NCBI GenBank assembly: GCA_031551885.1 | Contig: JAVBMX010000037.1 | Location: 1-64,000, forward strand | From: Frigididesulfovibrio sp031551885 | GTDB taxonomy: Bacteria > Desulfobacterota > Desulfovibrionia > Desulfovibrionales > Desulfovibrionaceae | Direction of reading: 5' to 3' | DNA: 64,000 bases | Shown: positions 51,026 through 60,186 of the stretch, in pieces | Layout of the letters: each line of letters starts with the position of its first letter | Numbering within the stretch: position 1 is the stretch's first letter | Made by a program: the position numbers and the translations under genes | Notes under the pieces: generated by a model | The model's database searches: none | Seen by the model: the letters and a program-made list of their open reading frames with translations, nothing else | What the model was told of the DNA's origin: nothing

Positions 51026-52273
51026 TCAGTCGTGCATCCGCTTGAACAGCAGGCAGCAGTTGGTCCCGCCGAACCCGAACGAATTGCACAAGACATATTC
51101 AACGTCCCGCTTGACGGGACCGTTGGTCATGTAATTCAGATCACATTCAGGATCCGGTTCGGTATAGTTGATCGTACCGGGAATCATGCCGCTGTGCAAG
51201 GTCATGATGGAGAACACGCTTTCCATGCCGCCGGCCGCGCCGAGCAAATGGCCGGTCTGCGACTTGTTGGCGGTGATCGGAATATCGTAGGCGCGTTTGC
51301 CGAATACGGATTTGATGGCTCGGGTTTCGCACAGGTCGTTCAGCTGGGTGGAGGTGCCGTGGGCATTGATGTGGTCGACCTGCTCGGGGGTGACGCCGGC
51401 ATCCCGCAGGGCGTTCTTCATGGCTTTGGCCATGCCTTCGCCGGACTCGTGGGGGGCGGTCATGTGGTAGGCGTCGTCGGACGAGCCGAAACCGACGATT
51501 TCCGCATAGATTTTGGCGCCGCGCGCCTTGGCGGAGTCCAGGGCTTCCAGGAAGAGCATGCCCGCGCCTTCGCCCATGACAAAACCGTCACGTTTTTTGT
51601 CAAAGGGACGGGAAGCCCCGGTCGGGTCGTCGTTGTTGGTGCTCAAGGCTTTCAACGCGGTAAACCCGGAGATTCCCATGGGGGTGACCGTGGATTCCAC
51701 CCCGCCGGTCACGGCGGTGTCGCAGCGGCCGAGCAAAATTTCAGAGAAGGCGTACCCGATGGCGTGCAGGCCGGAAGCGCAGGCGCTGGTCACGACCAGG
51801 TTCGGACCCTTCAGATTGTTGGCAATGGCAACCTGCCCCGGAGCCATGTTGGAAATGAGCATGGGGATCATGAAGGGGGAGATGCGGTTGGGGCCGGCTT
51901 CCATCAGCTTGGTGTGGAATTCCTCGATGGTGCTCAGACCGCCGAGGCCCACGCCGAGCAAGACGCCCGCGCGTTCCGCCGTCTCGTCGTCGATGACGAA
52001 ACCGGAGTCTTTCAGCAGCATGTCGGCGCCGGCAACGGCAAATTGTACGAAGCGGTCCATGCGTCGAGCCTGCTTCATGGGAATGCCGAATTGTTCCGGG
52101 TCAAACCCTTTGACTTCTCCGGCGATGCGCGAAGCGAACTCCGTGGCGTCAAAGAGGGTTATGGGGGCGATACCGGAGCGGCCCTTAAGCAGATTATCCC
52201 AGGATTCCGTAAGGTTGATTCCCAAGGGAGTAAGGGCGGACAATCCGGTAACCACAACGCGCTTTCGAGTCAT
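51026..52273 (-). CDS. fabF: Beta-ketoacyl-ACP synthase II
   Basis: A 415-aa condensing enzyme for fatty-acid elongation. Catalytic Cys in TSACASGLHAIGYAF, His in HINAHGTSTQLND and His in NKSQTGHLLGAAGGMESV are all present, the Cys-His-His triad of KAS I/II. It is 136 nt downstream of acpP, with a GC-rich hairpin (52375-52400) between them that may lower fabF relative to ACP. Confidence 0.97.
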   Translation of the reverse strand: MTRKRVVVTGLSALTPLGINLTESWDNLLKGRSGIAPITLFDATEFASRIAGEVKGFDPEQFGIPMKQARRMDRFVQFAVAGADMLLKDSGFVIDDETAERAGVLLGVGLGGLSTIEEFHTKLMEAGPNRISPFMIPMLISNMAPGQVAIANNLKGPNLVVTSACASGLHAIGYAFSEILLGRCDTAVTGGVESTVTPMGISGFTALKALSTNNDDPTGASRPFDKKRDGFVMGEGAGMLFLEALDSAKARGAKIYAEIVGFGSSDDAYHMTAPHESGEGMAKAMKNALRDAGVTPEQVDHINAHGTSTQLNDLCETRAIKSVFGKRAYDIPITANKSQTGHLLGAAGGMESVFSIMTLHSGMIPGTINYTEPDPECDLNYMTNGPVKRDVEYVLCNSFGFGGTNCCLLFKRMHD

Positions 52274-52374
52274 AGGAATATTCCTTCATGAAGAGAGAGC
52301 GGGGCGGCGGCCGCGCCGGCATGCGCCCGGACGACCGGCTCCCCGGAGGAAAGTTGCTGTCGGCACAAGAATAA

Positions 52375-52400
52375 GGGGCCGCCCCTGTGGCGGCGGCCCC
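52375..52400 (-). terminator. Hairpin between acpP and fabF (partial terminator or attenuator)
   Basis: A 9-bp GC stem (ggggccgcc at 52375-52383 with ggcggcccc at 52392-52400) is followed on the minus strand by TTATTCTT. It starts 9 nt after the acpP stop and could raise ACP relative to downstream genes. Confidence 0.5.
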
Positions 52401-52409
52401 GAAAAAACA

Positions 52410-52643
52410 TCAGCCTTTTTTGGAAGCGACGTAGGAGATGGCGTCTTTCACCTTCAGCAGTTTCTGGGCTTCTTCGTCTTCGATTTCCAGGCTGAATTCC
52501 TCTTCCATGGCCATGATCAGCTCGGTGAGGTCCAGAGAGTCGGCGCCGAGGTCTTCCACAAAGGAGGCTTCGGGCTTCACTTCGTCGGCGGAAACGCCGA
52601 GTTGATCCATAATGATTTTTTTGACTTTCTCTTCAACAGACAT
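52410..52643 (-). CDS. acpP: Acyl carrier protein
   Basis: A 77-aa acidic carrier protein. The phosphopantetheine attachment Ser is in GADSLDLTEL (about 35-44). It has normal length and is flanked by fabG and fabF in the classic fab order. Confidence 0.98.
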   Translation of the reverse strand: MSVEEKVKKIIMDQLGVSADEVKPEASFVEDLGADSLDLTELIMAMEEEFSLEIEDEEAQKLLKVKDAISYVASKKG

Positions 52644-52683
52644 GATTCCTCCGGTCTTCCCGCAATTGTTTTTATGGGTGTAA

Positions 52684-53427
52684 TTAACAGTACATGCCGC
52701 CGTTCACGGCGAGTACCTGGCCTGTGATGTAAGCCGCTTTATCGGAAACGAGAAAGGCCACGGCGTCGGCCACGGTCTGCGGCGAGCCGAAGCTCTTGAG
52801 CGGTATTTGCTCAAGGTATTGCCCGCGCACGGCCTCGGGCAAACTTTTGGTCATATCGGTTTCAATGAAGCCGGGCGCCACGGCGTTGACCGTGACGTTG
52901 CGCCCGCCCAGCTCTTTGGCCGCCGACTTGGTCAGGCCGATCAGACCCGCCTTGGCGGCGCAGTAGTTGGCTTGGCCCGCGTTGCCCATCTGGCCCACCA
53001 CCGAGGTGATGTTGACCACGGCCCCGCGGCGCTGCTTGGACATGATTTTGGCCGCCTCGCGCAGGCAGGTGAACGCGCCTTTCAGGTTGGCGTCGAGCAC
53101 GGCGTCAAAGTCCTCGTCCTTCATGCGGATGAGGAATCCGTCCCGCGTGATGCCCGCGTTGTTGACCAGAGCGGCGAGATGCACTTTGTCCTTGATTTGC
53201 TCCGCGAAAAACGCGTTCACGGCCGCGGCGTCCGCCACGTTCAGGTAAAAAGCTTCGGCTTTGCCGCCGGAGGCTTTGATGCCCTCGGCAACGGCCTGGG
53301 CTTCGGTAGGCTTGCTCACATAGGTCAGATAAACCTGAAGGCCCTGAGCCGCGAGCGTTTCGGCAATACACTTGCCGATACCGCGCGAACCGCCGGTGAC
53401 GACGGCTGTGGGAGTCAACTCACTCAT
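52684..53427 (-). CDS. fabG: 3-oxoacyl-ACP reductase
   Basis: A 247-aa short-chain dehydrogenase that reduces beta-ketoacyl-ACP with NADPH. NADP motif TGGSRGIG (about 11-18), catalytic Ser-Tyr-Lys region ITSVVGQMGNAGQANYCAAK and NNAG-type LVNNAGITRD are visible. The ATG at 53427 follows GAGGAT. It sits 54 nt from fabH and 40 nt from acpP. Confidence 0.96.
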   Translation of the reverse strand: MSELTPTAVVTGGSRGIGKCIAETLAAQGLQVYLTYVSKPTEAQAVAEGIKASGGKAEAFYLNVADAAAVNAFFAEQIKDKVHLAALVNNAGITRDGFLIRMKDEDFDAVLDANLKGAFTCLREAAKIMSKQRRGAVVNITSVVGQMGNAGQANYCAAKAGLIGLTKSAAKELGGRNVTVNAVAPGFIETDMTKSLPEAVRGQYLEQIPLKSFGSPQTVADAVAFLVSDKAAYITGQVLAVNGGMYC

Positions 53428-53481
53428 GCAAATCCTCGCAACATTGAACGTCAAATCGTTTAGCCGAAAATAACTTCTTTT

Positions 53482-54504
53482 TCAATCGCCGGCCGGCAGG
53501 AAGCGCAGCAAGGCCGCGCCCCAGGTGAATCCGCCGCCGAAGGTGGTGAGCAGCACGGTCATGCCCGGCTCGATCACGCCGGCGTCCAAGGCTTCGCCAA
53601 GGGCCAGAGGAATGGAGGCCGCCGAGGTGTTGCCGTACTTCTGGACGTTGACGAACACTTTGTCCGCCGGAATCTCCAGACGATCGCCCACAGCTTCAAT
53701 GATCCGCGAGTTGGCCTGGTGGGGCACGAGCACGTCGATGTCGCGCACGGTCAGGTTGTTGGCTTCCAGAATCTCGCGGCATATGGCGCCCATACTGCGC
53801 ACGGCGTGCTTGAAGACCTCCCGGCCCTGCATACGGATGAAATACTCTTCGCCGATGGGTTGCCCAAGAGTATAAGGATGCGACGACCCACCGCCGATTT
53901 CCAAAAGTTTGCCGAGCGAGGCGTCGCCCGAAATACGCACGTCGATCAGTTCGGCATCGGGCACGGCGTGAGCTGCCACGGGACGAATATCTTTGCCGCA
54001 GACCAGGCAGGCCCCGGCGCCGTCGCCGAACAGCACGCAGGTGGAGCGATCTTCCCAGTTGCAGCGGTGGGAGAGCACTTCCGCAGCGGCCAGCAGAATA
54101 CAGGCGGACGGATCGGCCAAGGCGATTCCCCGGGCCACGCTCAGGCCGTATACATAGCTGGAGCAGGCGGCGTTCAGGTCAAAGCCGGCCACATGAGGCG
54201 CGCCGAGTTTGTTGCCCAGCGCGCAGGCGGCTGAGGGACAAACCGCGTCCGGCGTGCAGCCGCAATAGATGATGTGGGTGATTTCTTCGACGTTGCGCCC
54301 CGAACGGACCAGAGCCGCCTTGGCCGCTTCCAGGGCCAGGTCGCTTCCGGCCAAGCCGGGCTCGGCGACGCGGCGTTCGGAGATGCCCGTGCGGGAGACG
54401 ATCCATTCATCCGAGGTGTCCACGCGCCTAGCCAAGTCCGCGTTGGTCACCACGGTTGGAGGAGCGTATGCGCCGAAGCCGCCGATGCTGAGTGTGCTGA
54501 TCAT
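53482..54504 (-). CDS. fabH: Beta-ketoacyl-ACP synthase III
   Basis: A 340-aa initiating condensing enzyme using acetyl-CoA and malonyl-ACP. Catalytic Cys in NAACSSYVYGL, His in VPHQANSRIIEA and Asn in KYGNTSAASIPLAL are present. It starts at ATG 54504, 38 nt after the plsX stop; the ribosome-binding site is weak (no clear GGAGG), so translation may depend on coupling from plsX. The protein is of standard length. Confidence 0.93.
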   Translation of the reverse strand: MISTLSIGGFGAYAPPTVVTNADLARRVDTSDEWIVSRTGISERRVAEPGLAGSDLALEAAKAALVRSGRNVEEITHIIYCGCTPDAVCPSAACALGNKLGAPHVAGFDLNAACSSYVYGLSVARGIALADPSACILLAAAEVLSHRCNWEDRSTCVLFGDGAGACLVCGKDIRPVAAHAVPDAELIDVRISGDASLGKLLEIGGGSSHPYTLGQPIGEEYFIRMQGREVFKHAVRSMGAICREILEANNLTVRDIDVLVPHQANSRIIEAVGDRLEIPADKVFVNVQKYGNTSAASIPLALGEALDAGVIEPGMTVLLTTFGGGFTWGAALLRFLPAGD

Positions 54505-54542
54505 TCGTATGCCGTACCGCGCATCGCGCGAAAAAGGAAGGG

Positions 54543-55586
54543 TTATTTGCAGGACTTCCCGAGGGAGCTGAGCTCTTCGTTGGCCAAAATGGCCGCGGTA
54601 AGGCGTTCGTTGGTCCGCTTTTCCACGAAGGCCGCCGCCATCTTTACGGCGTTTTCTATGGCCCGGCTGTTCGATTTGCCGTGGCAGACGATGGCGATGC
54701 CGGAAAGCCCCAGAAGGGGCGCCCCGCCGTATTCGGCGTAGTCCACAAATCGGGCGAAGCGCTTGAACGCTCCCCTGGCCAAAAGCGTGCCCAAACGGGC
54801 CGCCAGGCTGCCGCCCAGAAGTTCGCGTTTCAGAATGCGCCCGAGAGAGGTGGAAAGACCTTCGGAGAGTTTCAGCACGACGTTGCCGACAAAGCCGTCG
54901 CAGACGGCCACATCCACGTCGCCCGTAAACAGATCGCGTCCTTCCACATTCCCGAGGAAGTTGATGTTTTTGGCCATCTTGAAGAGGTCGTACGCTTCTT
55001 TGACCAGGGTGTTGCCCTTGCCTTCCTCTTCGCCGATGGACAAGATGCCGATGCCGGGGCGCTGATAGCCGAGAATGTCTCTGGCGAACGCGTCGGCCAT
55101 CAGCCCGAATTGGAACAGATGGTGGGGCTTGCAATCCACGTTGGCGCCCACATCGACAATGATCGTGGGACCTTTTTCCGAGGGCATGACCGAAGCCAGG
55201 GCGGGACGGTCCACGCCGGGAATGCGGCCCATGATGAACATGCCGCAGGCCACGGTGGCCCCGGAATGCCCCGGACTGACCACGCCGTGGGCATGCCCGT
55301 CCTTGACCAACCGGCAGGCGACCTGGATGGAGGCGTCTTTTTTTCGGCGCAGGATGTCGGAGGGCTTTTCGCCCATCAGGGCGACTTCGGAAGCATGCGC
55401 CACATCATAGGCGGCATCGCGATACTCCGAAAGCTCCGCCTCACGGCGCACCGCTTCCGTATCGCCGACCAGCAACACCTTGAACCGCCCTTCGTGGGCG
55501 GCCTTCAAGGCTCCGGGCACGACGACGGAGGGACCGAAATCCCCCCCCATCACGTCCACAGCGATAACGGTGGAGTCCGCCGACAT
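54543..55586 (-). CDS. plsX: Phosphate acyltransferase PlsX
   Basis: A 347-aa peripheral membrane enzyme that makes acyl-phosphate from acyl-ACP for PlsY. Motifs VDVMGGDFGPSVVVPGA near the N terminus, SPGHSGATVACGMF and GNVEGRDLFTGDVDVAVCDGF (in part) are clear. It is 8 nt after rpmF, the universally common rpmF-plsX order. Confidence 0.96.
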   Translation of the reverse strand: MSADSTVIAVDVMGGDFGPSVVVPGALKAAHEGRFKVLLVGDTEAVRREAELSEYRDAAYDVAHASEVALMGEKPSDILRRKKDASIQVACRLVKDGHAHGVVSPGHSGATVACGMFIMGRIPGVDRPALASVMPSEKGPTIIVDVGANVDCKPHHLFQFGLMADAFARDILGYQRPGIGILSIGEEEGKGNTLVKEAYDLFKMAKNINFLGNVEGRDLFTGDVDVAVCDGFVGNVVLKLSEGLSTSLGRILKRELLGGSLAARLGTLLARGAFKRFARFVDYAEYGGAPLLGLSGIAIVCHGKSNSRAIENAVKMAAAFVEKRTNERLTAAILANEELSSLGKSCK

Positions 55587-55594
55587 CGGCCGGG

Positions 55595-55768
55595 CTACTC
55601 GGCGTTCTTAACGTTGTGTTCCCGGTAGGCGCCGCAGGACGGGCAGGCCGCGTGGCGCAAAGATGCGGCGCCGCACTTGCAGATGACCTGCGCGGGCAGG
55701 GCCACGTGATGGTGCGAGCGACGCATGCCTTTTTTGGACTTGGACTTCTTGCTCTGTTGAACGGCCAT
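55595..55768 (-). CDS. rpmF: Ribosomal protein bL32
   Basis: A 57-aa ribosomal protein of the large subunit. It reads MAVQQSKKSKSKKGMRRSHH at the N terminus and has four zinc-type cysteines (CKCG and CPSCG). AAAGGAG precedes the ATG at 55768. It lies between DUF177 and plsX, with gaps of 30 and 8 nt. Confidence 0.96.
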   Translation of the reverse strand: MAVQQSKKSKSKKGMRRSHHHVALPAQVICKCGAASLRHAACPSCGAYREHNVKNAE

Positions 55769-55798
55769 GTTGGACTCCTTTACAAAAGCCGATATCGG

Positions 55799-56338
55799 CT
55801 ATTTCGATGACTTGAATCCACGCAACGGGGCCAGACGGGGATCCGTTCCGCTCCGCTCGCAGGTGCAGGTTTCTGTATTGAGGTTGGAACCACATACCGG
55901 GCAAAGACCTTTGCATGCTTTGTTGCACAACGGCTTGACCGGCAACGCCAGCGAAAATTCCTGCCACACCAGGGCGGCCGCGTTCACTTCCACACCCTTA
56001 TTACGAGGAAGCATATACACGATGGACTCGTCCCGCTCCTCGTCGTCTTGGGGCGCATCGCCCGGGCAGGGTTCAAAGGCGGCGAACGTTTCATCCAGTG
56101 CGTAGTGCGCGTTTTCCGCGCACCGATCGCAGGGCAGCATCACCTTGGCGGTGAATCGCCCGCGCAGCAATACGCCTTCTTCTTCCGCCTTGACGAACAC
56201 CGAGGCCCGAATGGGTTCCTCGAACCGGCAATTCAAATGAAATTCCTCCAGGGCGTCGCGCCACTCGGGCAGATCGTCCAGGATAAGGTCAAGCCCTTCT
56301 TCGGGAACGGCTTGGAGGGAAAGTTTACCGGTATTCAT
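55799..56338 (-). CDS. DUF177 (YceD-like) protein
   Basis: A 179-aa protein of the DUF177/YceD family, linked to 23S rRNA or L32 synthesis because it precedes rpmF in many genomes. A zinc-like cluster is seen as PCDRCAENAHYALDE at about 70-84 and CKGLCPVCGSNLN near the C terminus. Two adjacent ATGs exist (56341 and 56338); the second is chosen because GAGGAG is too close to the first. It is the first gene of the operon starting at 56361-56390. Confidence 0.88.
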   Translation of the reverse strand: MNTGKLSLQAVPEEGLDLILDDLPEWRDALEEFHLNCRFEEPIRASVFVKAEEEGVLLRGRFTAKVMLPCDRCAENAHYALDETFAAFEPCPGDAPQDDEERDESIVYMLPRNKGVEVNAAALVWQEFSLALPVKPLCNKACKGLCPVCGSNLNTETCTCERSGTDPRLAPLRGFKSSK

Positions 56339-56360
56339 CATACTCCTCGCGGAACGGAAT

Positions 56361-56390
56361 CTAGTACATGCGAAGCCTTTACCTTGTCAA
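56361..56390 (-). promoter_or_regulatory. Sigma-70-type promoter of the fatty-acid/riboflavin operon
   Basis: On the minus strand, perfect TTGACA (56385-56390), an 18-nt spacer and TACTAG (56361-56366), 22 nt before the DUF177 start. This is the only strong promoter I see upstream of the 17-kb run to 39551. Confidence 0.7.
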
Positions 56391-56609
56391 TGCGTAAAGC
56401 GGGGTGAAGCGAAAAATACTTGCTCCCGCCCGTCGGGCGGGGAGTGTGCGCAAAAGCGCCTCCATCGCCCAAAAAGATGTTGCCTTTTTCCGCGGCTGCG
56501 GATATGAAAGGCAGCTGTATTTCGGAAATGGATGAGCCCGCGTCGTTTTCGCGCCGCGCAGCCCTAATCGCGAACCGCGTACGACGTATATATTTTCTGG
56601 GAGGCCACA

Positions 56610-56855
56610 ATGAGCAAGAAAATCGAGAAGCAGAGCGGCAGAACCTGTGATTGCTGTGGGAAAAAGCCCCAAGTGGGCCACCTTGTCAGCCACTCCAACA
56701 TTAAAACCAAGCGCCGCTTCAATCCCAACCTGCAGAACGTCCGTCACCAGGATGCCGACGGCGGCGTGCGCACGTTGCGTCTCTGCACGCGGTGCATCCG
56801 CTCCGGCATGGTGCAAAAGCCCACGCCGCGCAAGCTGCAAATGCAGCAGGCCTAG
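56610..56855 (+). CDS. rpmB: Ribosomal protein bL28
   Basis: An 81-aa ribosomal protein of the large subunit. It has the L28 core (GKKPQVGHLVSHSNIKTKRRF) and a zinc-ribbon-like CDCC near the start with CTRC near the end, the Cys-containing (C+) form. GGGAGG precedes the ATG. Divergent from the fatty-acid operon, it ends in a strong terminator. Confidence 0.96.
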   Translation: MSKKIEKQSGRTCDCCGKKPQVGHLVSHSNIKTKRRFNPNLQNVRHQDADGGVRTLRLCTRCIRSGMVQKPTPRKLQMQQA

Positions 56856-56879
56856 TTGATTTTACGTTTACGGCTTTGC

Positions 56880-56905
56880 GCCCCCGCTTCGGCGGGGGCT
56901 TTTTT
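56880..56905 (+). terminator. Intrinsic terminator of rpmB
   Basis: An 8-bp GC stem (56880-56887 with 56892-56899) and loop TTCG are followed by six T residues. Confidence 0.92.
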
Positions 56906-56954
56906 ATGCGGAAATCGGAACCGTTCCTTGAAGAAACGGTTCCGATTTCCGCAT
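56906..56954 (-). terminator. Long hairpin after the D-2-hydroxyacid dehydrogenase gene
   Basis: A near-perfect stem of about 20 bp (56906-56929 with 56931-56954) lies 32 nt after the dehydrogenase stop. No T-tract follows on the minus strand, so it may protect the mRNA 3' end or act with the rpmB hairpin as a terminator. Confidence 0.5.
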
Positions 56955-56986
56955 GTTGCATCCTCAAGGGCGTTTGCTTGGCCGGC

Positions 56987-57955
56987 CTACAGGCCGTTGC
57001 GCACGTTGATCGCCTTGCCGTTCAGGAAGCTTGCGAGGTTGTCGAAAACACCCTGCAGCAGCCGGGTGCGGGCTTCAATGGAGGCCCAGGCGATGTGCGG
57101 GGTGATCAGGCAATTGGGCGCGGTGCGTAGGGGGTTGTCGTTCGGCATGGGTTCTTTGGTGACCACGTCGAGTCCCGCGCCCGCGATGACGCCCGCGCGC
57201 AGGGCGTCGGCCAAGTCGGCGTCCACCACCAGCGGGCCGCGGGCGCAGTTGATCAGGAAGGCCGACTTTTTCATGGTCCGCAGGCGGGCGGTGTCGACCA
57301 TGCCGGTGTTTTCGGGGGTCAAGGGGCAGTGCAGGCTCACCGCGTCCGACTTCGCAAACAGCGTATCCAGGTCCGTGAAGGTGAAATTGTGGTCGGCAAG
57401 CGGGGGCTTTGGCCTGGGGGCATACGCCAGCACGTTCATGCCGAAGATGTGGGCGGCCCGCCCGACAGCCCGGCCGATATCGCCGAAGCCGACGACGCCG
57501 AGCGTTTTACCGGCCATTTCGATGATCGGCGTTTTCCAGAAGCAGAAGTGCCGGCTCTTGGCCCATTCTCCGTCGGCCACGGCCGAGGTATGCACGTTGA
57601 TACCCCCCGCCAGGTTGAAGAGCAGGGCGAAAACGTGCTGGACCACCGCCGGGGTGGAATAATTGGGCACGTTGCAGACGGGAATGTTGCGGGCGGCGGC
57701 CGCTTTGCCGTCCACCTGATTGTAGCCTGTGGCGATGGTGCCGACATAGCACAGCTTGGGTGCGGCCGCGATGTGCTCGGCCGTGAGCACCGTTTTGTTG
57801 GTCAGAACGACGTCGGCGTCTTTGATTCGCTCAATCACTTCAGACGGCAGGGTGTTTTCAAAAACCCGCACCGCGCCGAGAGAGCCGAAATCGGGCCAGG
57901 AGACGTCGTCTCCGATTGTGCCGGCATCCAAAATAACGATAAGGCGTTTGTCCAT
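56987..57955 (-). CDS. D-2-hydroxyacid dehydrogenase (hydroxypyruvate/glycerate dehydrogenase-like)
   Basis: A 322-aa NAD-dependent enzyme of the D-isomer family. The nucleotide-binding motif GFGDIGRAVG is at about 155-164, catalytic Arg in NCARGPLVV (about 236) and His in TPHIAW (about 286). The N terminus starts MDKRLIVILDAGTIGDDVSW, near to hydroxypyruvate reductase HprA. Substrate (hydroxypyruvate, glyoxylate, lactate) is not proven. AAAGGAG precedes the ATG at 57955. Confidence 0.88.
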   Translation of the reverse strand: MDKRLIVILDAGTIGDDVSWPDFGSLGAVRVFENTLPSEVIERIKDADVVLTNKTVLTAEHIAAAPKLCYVGTIATGYNQVDGKAAAARNIPVCNVPNYSTPAVVQHVFALLFNLAGGINVHTSAVADGEWAKSRHFCFWKTPIIEMAGKTLGVVGFGDIGRAVGRAAHIFGMNVLAYAPRPKPPLADHNFTFTDLDTLFAKSDAVSLHCPLTPENTGMVDTARLRTMKKSAFLINCARGPLVVDADLADALRAGVIAGAGLDVVTKEPMPNDNPLRTAPNCLITPHIAWASIEARTRLLQGVFDNLASFLNGKAINVRNGL

Positions 57956-58198
57956 GCTGTGCTCCTTTGGGGAAACCTTCGTTAAGGTCGCCTCCGCAAC
58001 GATATGCCTGAAAACGTGGAAAACAAAGACGCGAACGGGTCTCGCCGTAAAGTCGGGCACTATATCCTTAAAGACAGGGAGGGCCGCTGCGGCCTCGCCG
58101 CGCGGAGCAAGGATAGCGTGTCGCGGCACTTCGGTCCAGCGGAAAGGTCGCGCGTGGAAAGCTTGGGCCGCTTCCGTTCCGGCTCGTCCGTCGCCGTC

Positions 58199-58549
58199 TT
58201 ACCACTTCTTGAAGATCAGGAATGCGGCCGCGACCATCAGGGCGAACCCGGCGATGTAGTTCCAGCGCAGTTCCTCCCCAAGATAGAAGACGGAAAAGAC
58301 CAGGAACACCGAAAGGGAAATGGCTTCCTGGATGGTTTTCAGCTCGGCGGCATTGAAGTGCCCGTACCCGATGCGGTTGGCCGGAACCTGCAGGCAGTAT
58401 TCAAAAAAAGCGATGCCCCAGCTTGCCGCGATGACGACGGCCAGGGGCATGGCCCGGAATTTCAAGTGTCCGTACCAGGCGAAGGTCATGAAAATATTGG
58501 AAAGCAGCAGCAGGCCGATGGTGGCGAAGGAAGTGGCCAAAGAAGACAT
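58199..58549 (-). CDS. DUF486 family membrane protein
   Basis: A 116-aa, four-TM protein related to the small multidrug resistance/DMT superfamily (ILLLLSNIFMTFAWYGHLK near the start; AFFEYCLQVPANRIGYGHF; LRWNYIAGFALMVAAAFLIF at the end). DUF486 proteins have no known function. The ATG at 58549 follows GGGGAG. It stands alone between the dehydrogenase and the 92-aa gene. Confidence 0.85.
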   Translation of the reverse strand: MSSLATSFATIGLLLLSNIFMTFAWYGHLKFRAMPLAVVIAASWGIAFFEYCLQVPANRIGYGHFNAAELKTIQEAISLSVFLVFSVFYLGEELRWNYIAGFALMVAAAFLIFKKW

Positions 58550-58755
58550 GGGAGCTCCCCGAATTCGTTTTTGGCTGCATACGCTTTTTTGCAGGCAAGG
58601 CAAGAGTTTCCCGAAAGGGGCGGGCCGGAACGGCGAGGCCTCTCAATAGAATAAGGATGGAGCGCCGTTGGAGACGTCCCACCCTTTCTCTGTGGGGAGT
58701 GCGCGATGAAAGCGCATGGCGCTTTTCAGGCCGTCGCCCCGGAGCGCCGAACGGA

Positions 58756-59034
58756 TCAGGCCACCGTGTAGATGCGGACTTCGGGAGCGGCGTCCAGGTA
58801 AGGGGCGAGGGCTTTCACCACATCCTGATTGAAGAGGTCGCTCGTGAGGTAGACCTCGGCCTCGGCAACGCCGGCGAAGCCGTGCAGAACCTGCACATCC
58901 TCGCTTCGCACAAGCAGGTCTTTGGATTTCGCGCCCTTGATCCGTTTCAGGAAGGACTTCTTATACTTGTGGTAAACGCCGGCGGCGGGACGGTTGGCTT
59001 CCGAGACCTTCAGGGTGATTTCCAGGTAGGCCAT
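58756..59034 (-). CDS. Conserved-looking small protein, unknown function
   Basis: A 92-aa protein, MAYLEITLKVSEANRPAAGV at the start and EVRIYTVA at the end. Alternating hydrophobic residues at both ends and a central helix (NQDVVKALAPYLDA) suggest a ferredoxin-like or dimeric alpha-beta barrel fold. I do not recognise the family. AAGGAG precedes the ATG at 59034. It is divergent from the LysR gene next door (119 nt apart), so the regulator may control it. Confidence 0.75.
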   Translation of the reverse strand: MAYLEITLKVSEANRPAAGVYHKYKKSFLKRIKGAKSKDLLVRSEDVQVLHGFAGVAEAEVYLTSDLFNQDVVKALAPYLDAAPEVRIYTVA

Positions 59035-59152
59035 TGTTTTTCTCCTTATCAGGTTATACGTTGCAGCGGGGCACTGTTGGATGAACAATACCCGGCCGGG
59101 TATTTCAGGAAAAATTGTCTTTTCACATCCGACTTATTTCAAAAGGCTATAT

Positions 59153-60186
59153 ATGAATTCGAGCCGACTCCGGTATGTCAAGGCCGTGGCCGAAACAGGC
59201 TCTTTTACCCTGGCGGCGGAGCGCTGCCATGTGACGCAACCCACGTTGTCCAACGGCATAGCCCAACTCGAGCGGGAGCTTGGGGAGCGCCTGTTCACCC
59301 GCACGACCCGAACGGTGGCCCCGACGTCTTTCGGGGAGCACACTCTGCCGTATATCGACGAGGTTCTGGCCGCTCAGGCGGAACTGCTGCAGGCATCTGA
59401 AAATTTCCTCCATCCGACGCGCAATATTGTGCGCATCGGAACCTCGCCGTTGCTTCGGGGCGGTTGGCTCGCGTCGCTACTTGAAGAATTTCGGAAGACG
59501 CACACCGATATGGAGGTCGTTCTGCACGAGCAAAACATGGCGGATCTGTATCGAATGCTCGACGAGGAGCTGCTGGATTTTGTGTTCGGCGTGGCGGATA
59601 CGCGCAAACCCTCATGGAGCGGTATTTTTCTCTACCGAGAGTCGCTGTACTTTATTCCGCGCGGGGGGATTATTTCGCGGAGGAAGAGTCGGTTGCCTTC
59701 AAAGACATTGCGTCGGAAACCTTTGTGATGGTTCCCAATGGCTGCGGACTCGCCAGAAGAGCGACCCGCGCCTTGTTTCGAAATCATCGGCGAAAGCTGC
59801 GGGAGTATCCCGGCGAAGCGCTGAGCTATCAGGCCTTGGAAGAGTGGGCGGCTTTGGGCTTGGGCGCGGCGATTTTGCCCGAGTCAAAACTGACGACCGC
59901 CGAGCGGAAAGTGTATCGGTTGACGGATCGAAAAGATGGAGGACCGACCCTGGACTTTGAGGCTGTCTGGTTGCATACGCCTCGACCGTCGGCCCACCTG
60001 CGGCGCTTTGCGGAGTTTCTGACCGGATATCGAGCGGAATGGCGCGGCACACGTACGACGCATTCTTTTTCAAATAAGCTTTTGCTTCCACTTTTATGCG
60101 AAAGGCGGTATAGGCAGTCGAACTGTATCCTGCGGAGTAGGTATGCGCATATACTATCATCTGAGTCCGTACATCAGCCATCGTGA
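59153..60186 (+). pseudogene. LysR-family regulator gene with a frameshift in a G-tract
   Basis: Frame 1 from ATG 59153 encodes a normal LysR N terminus: helix-turn-helix GSFTLAAERCHVTQPTLSNG and the start of the effector domain, to ESLYFIPRGG at 59668. Frame 2 continues DYFAEEESVAFKDIASETF and ALGLGAAILPESKLT, the rest of the effector domain. The break is at a run of six G (59663-59668); seven G would give one open protein. After joining, the C terminus reads past the usual end by about 40 residues, overlapping the next gene. This may be decay, sequencing error or phase variation. Confidence 0.8.
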
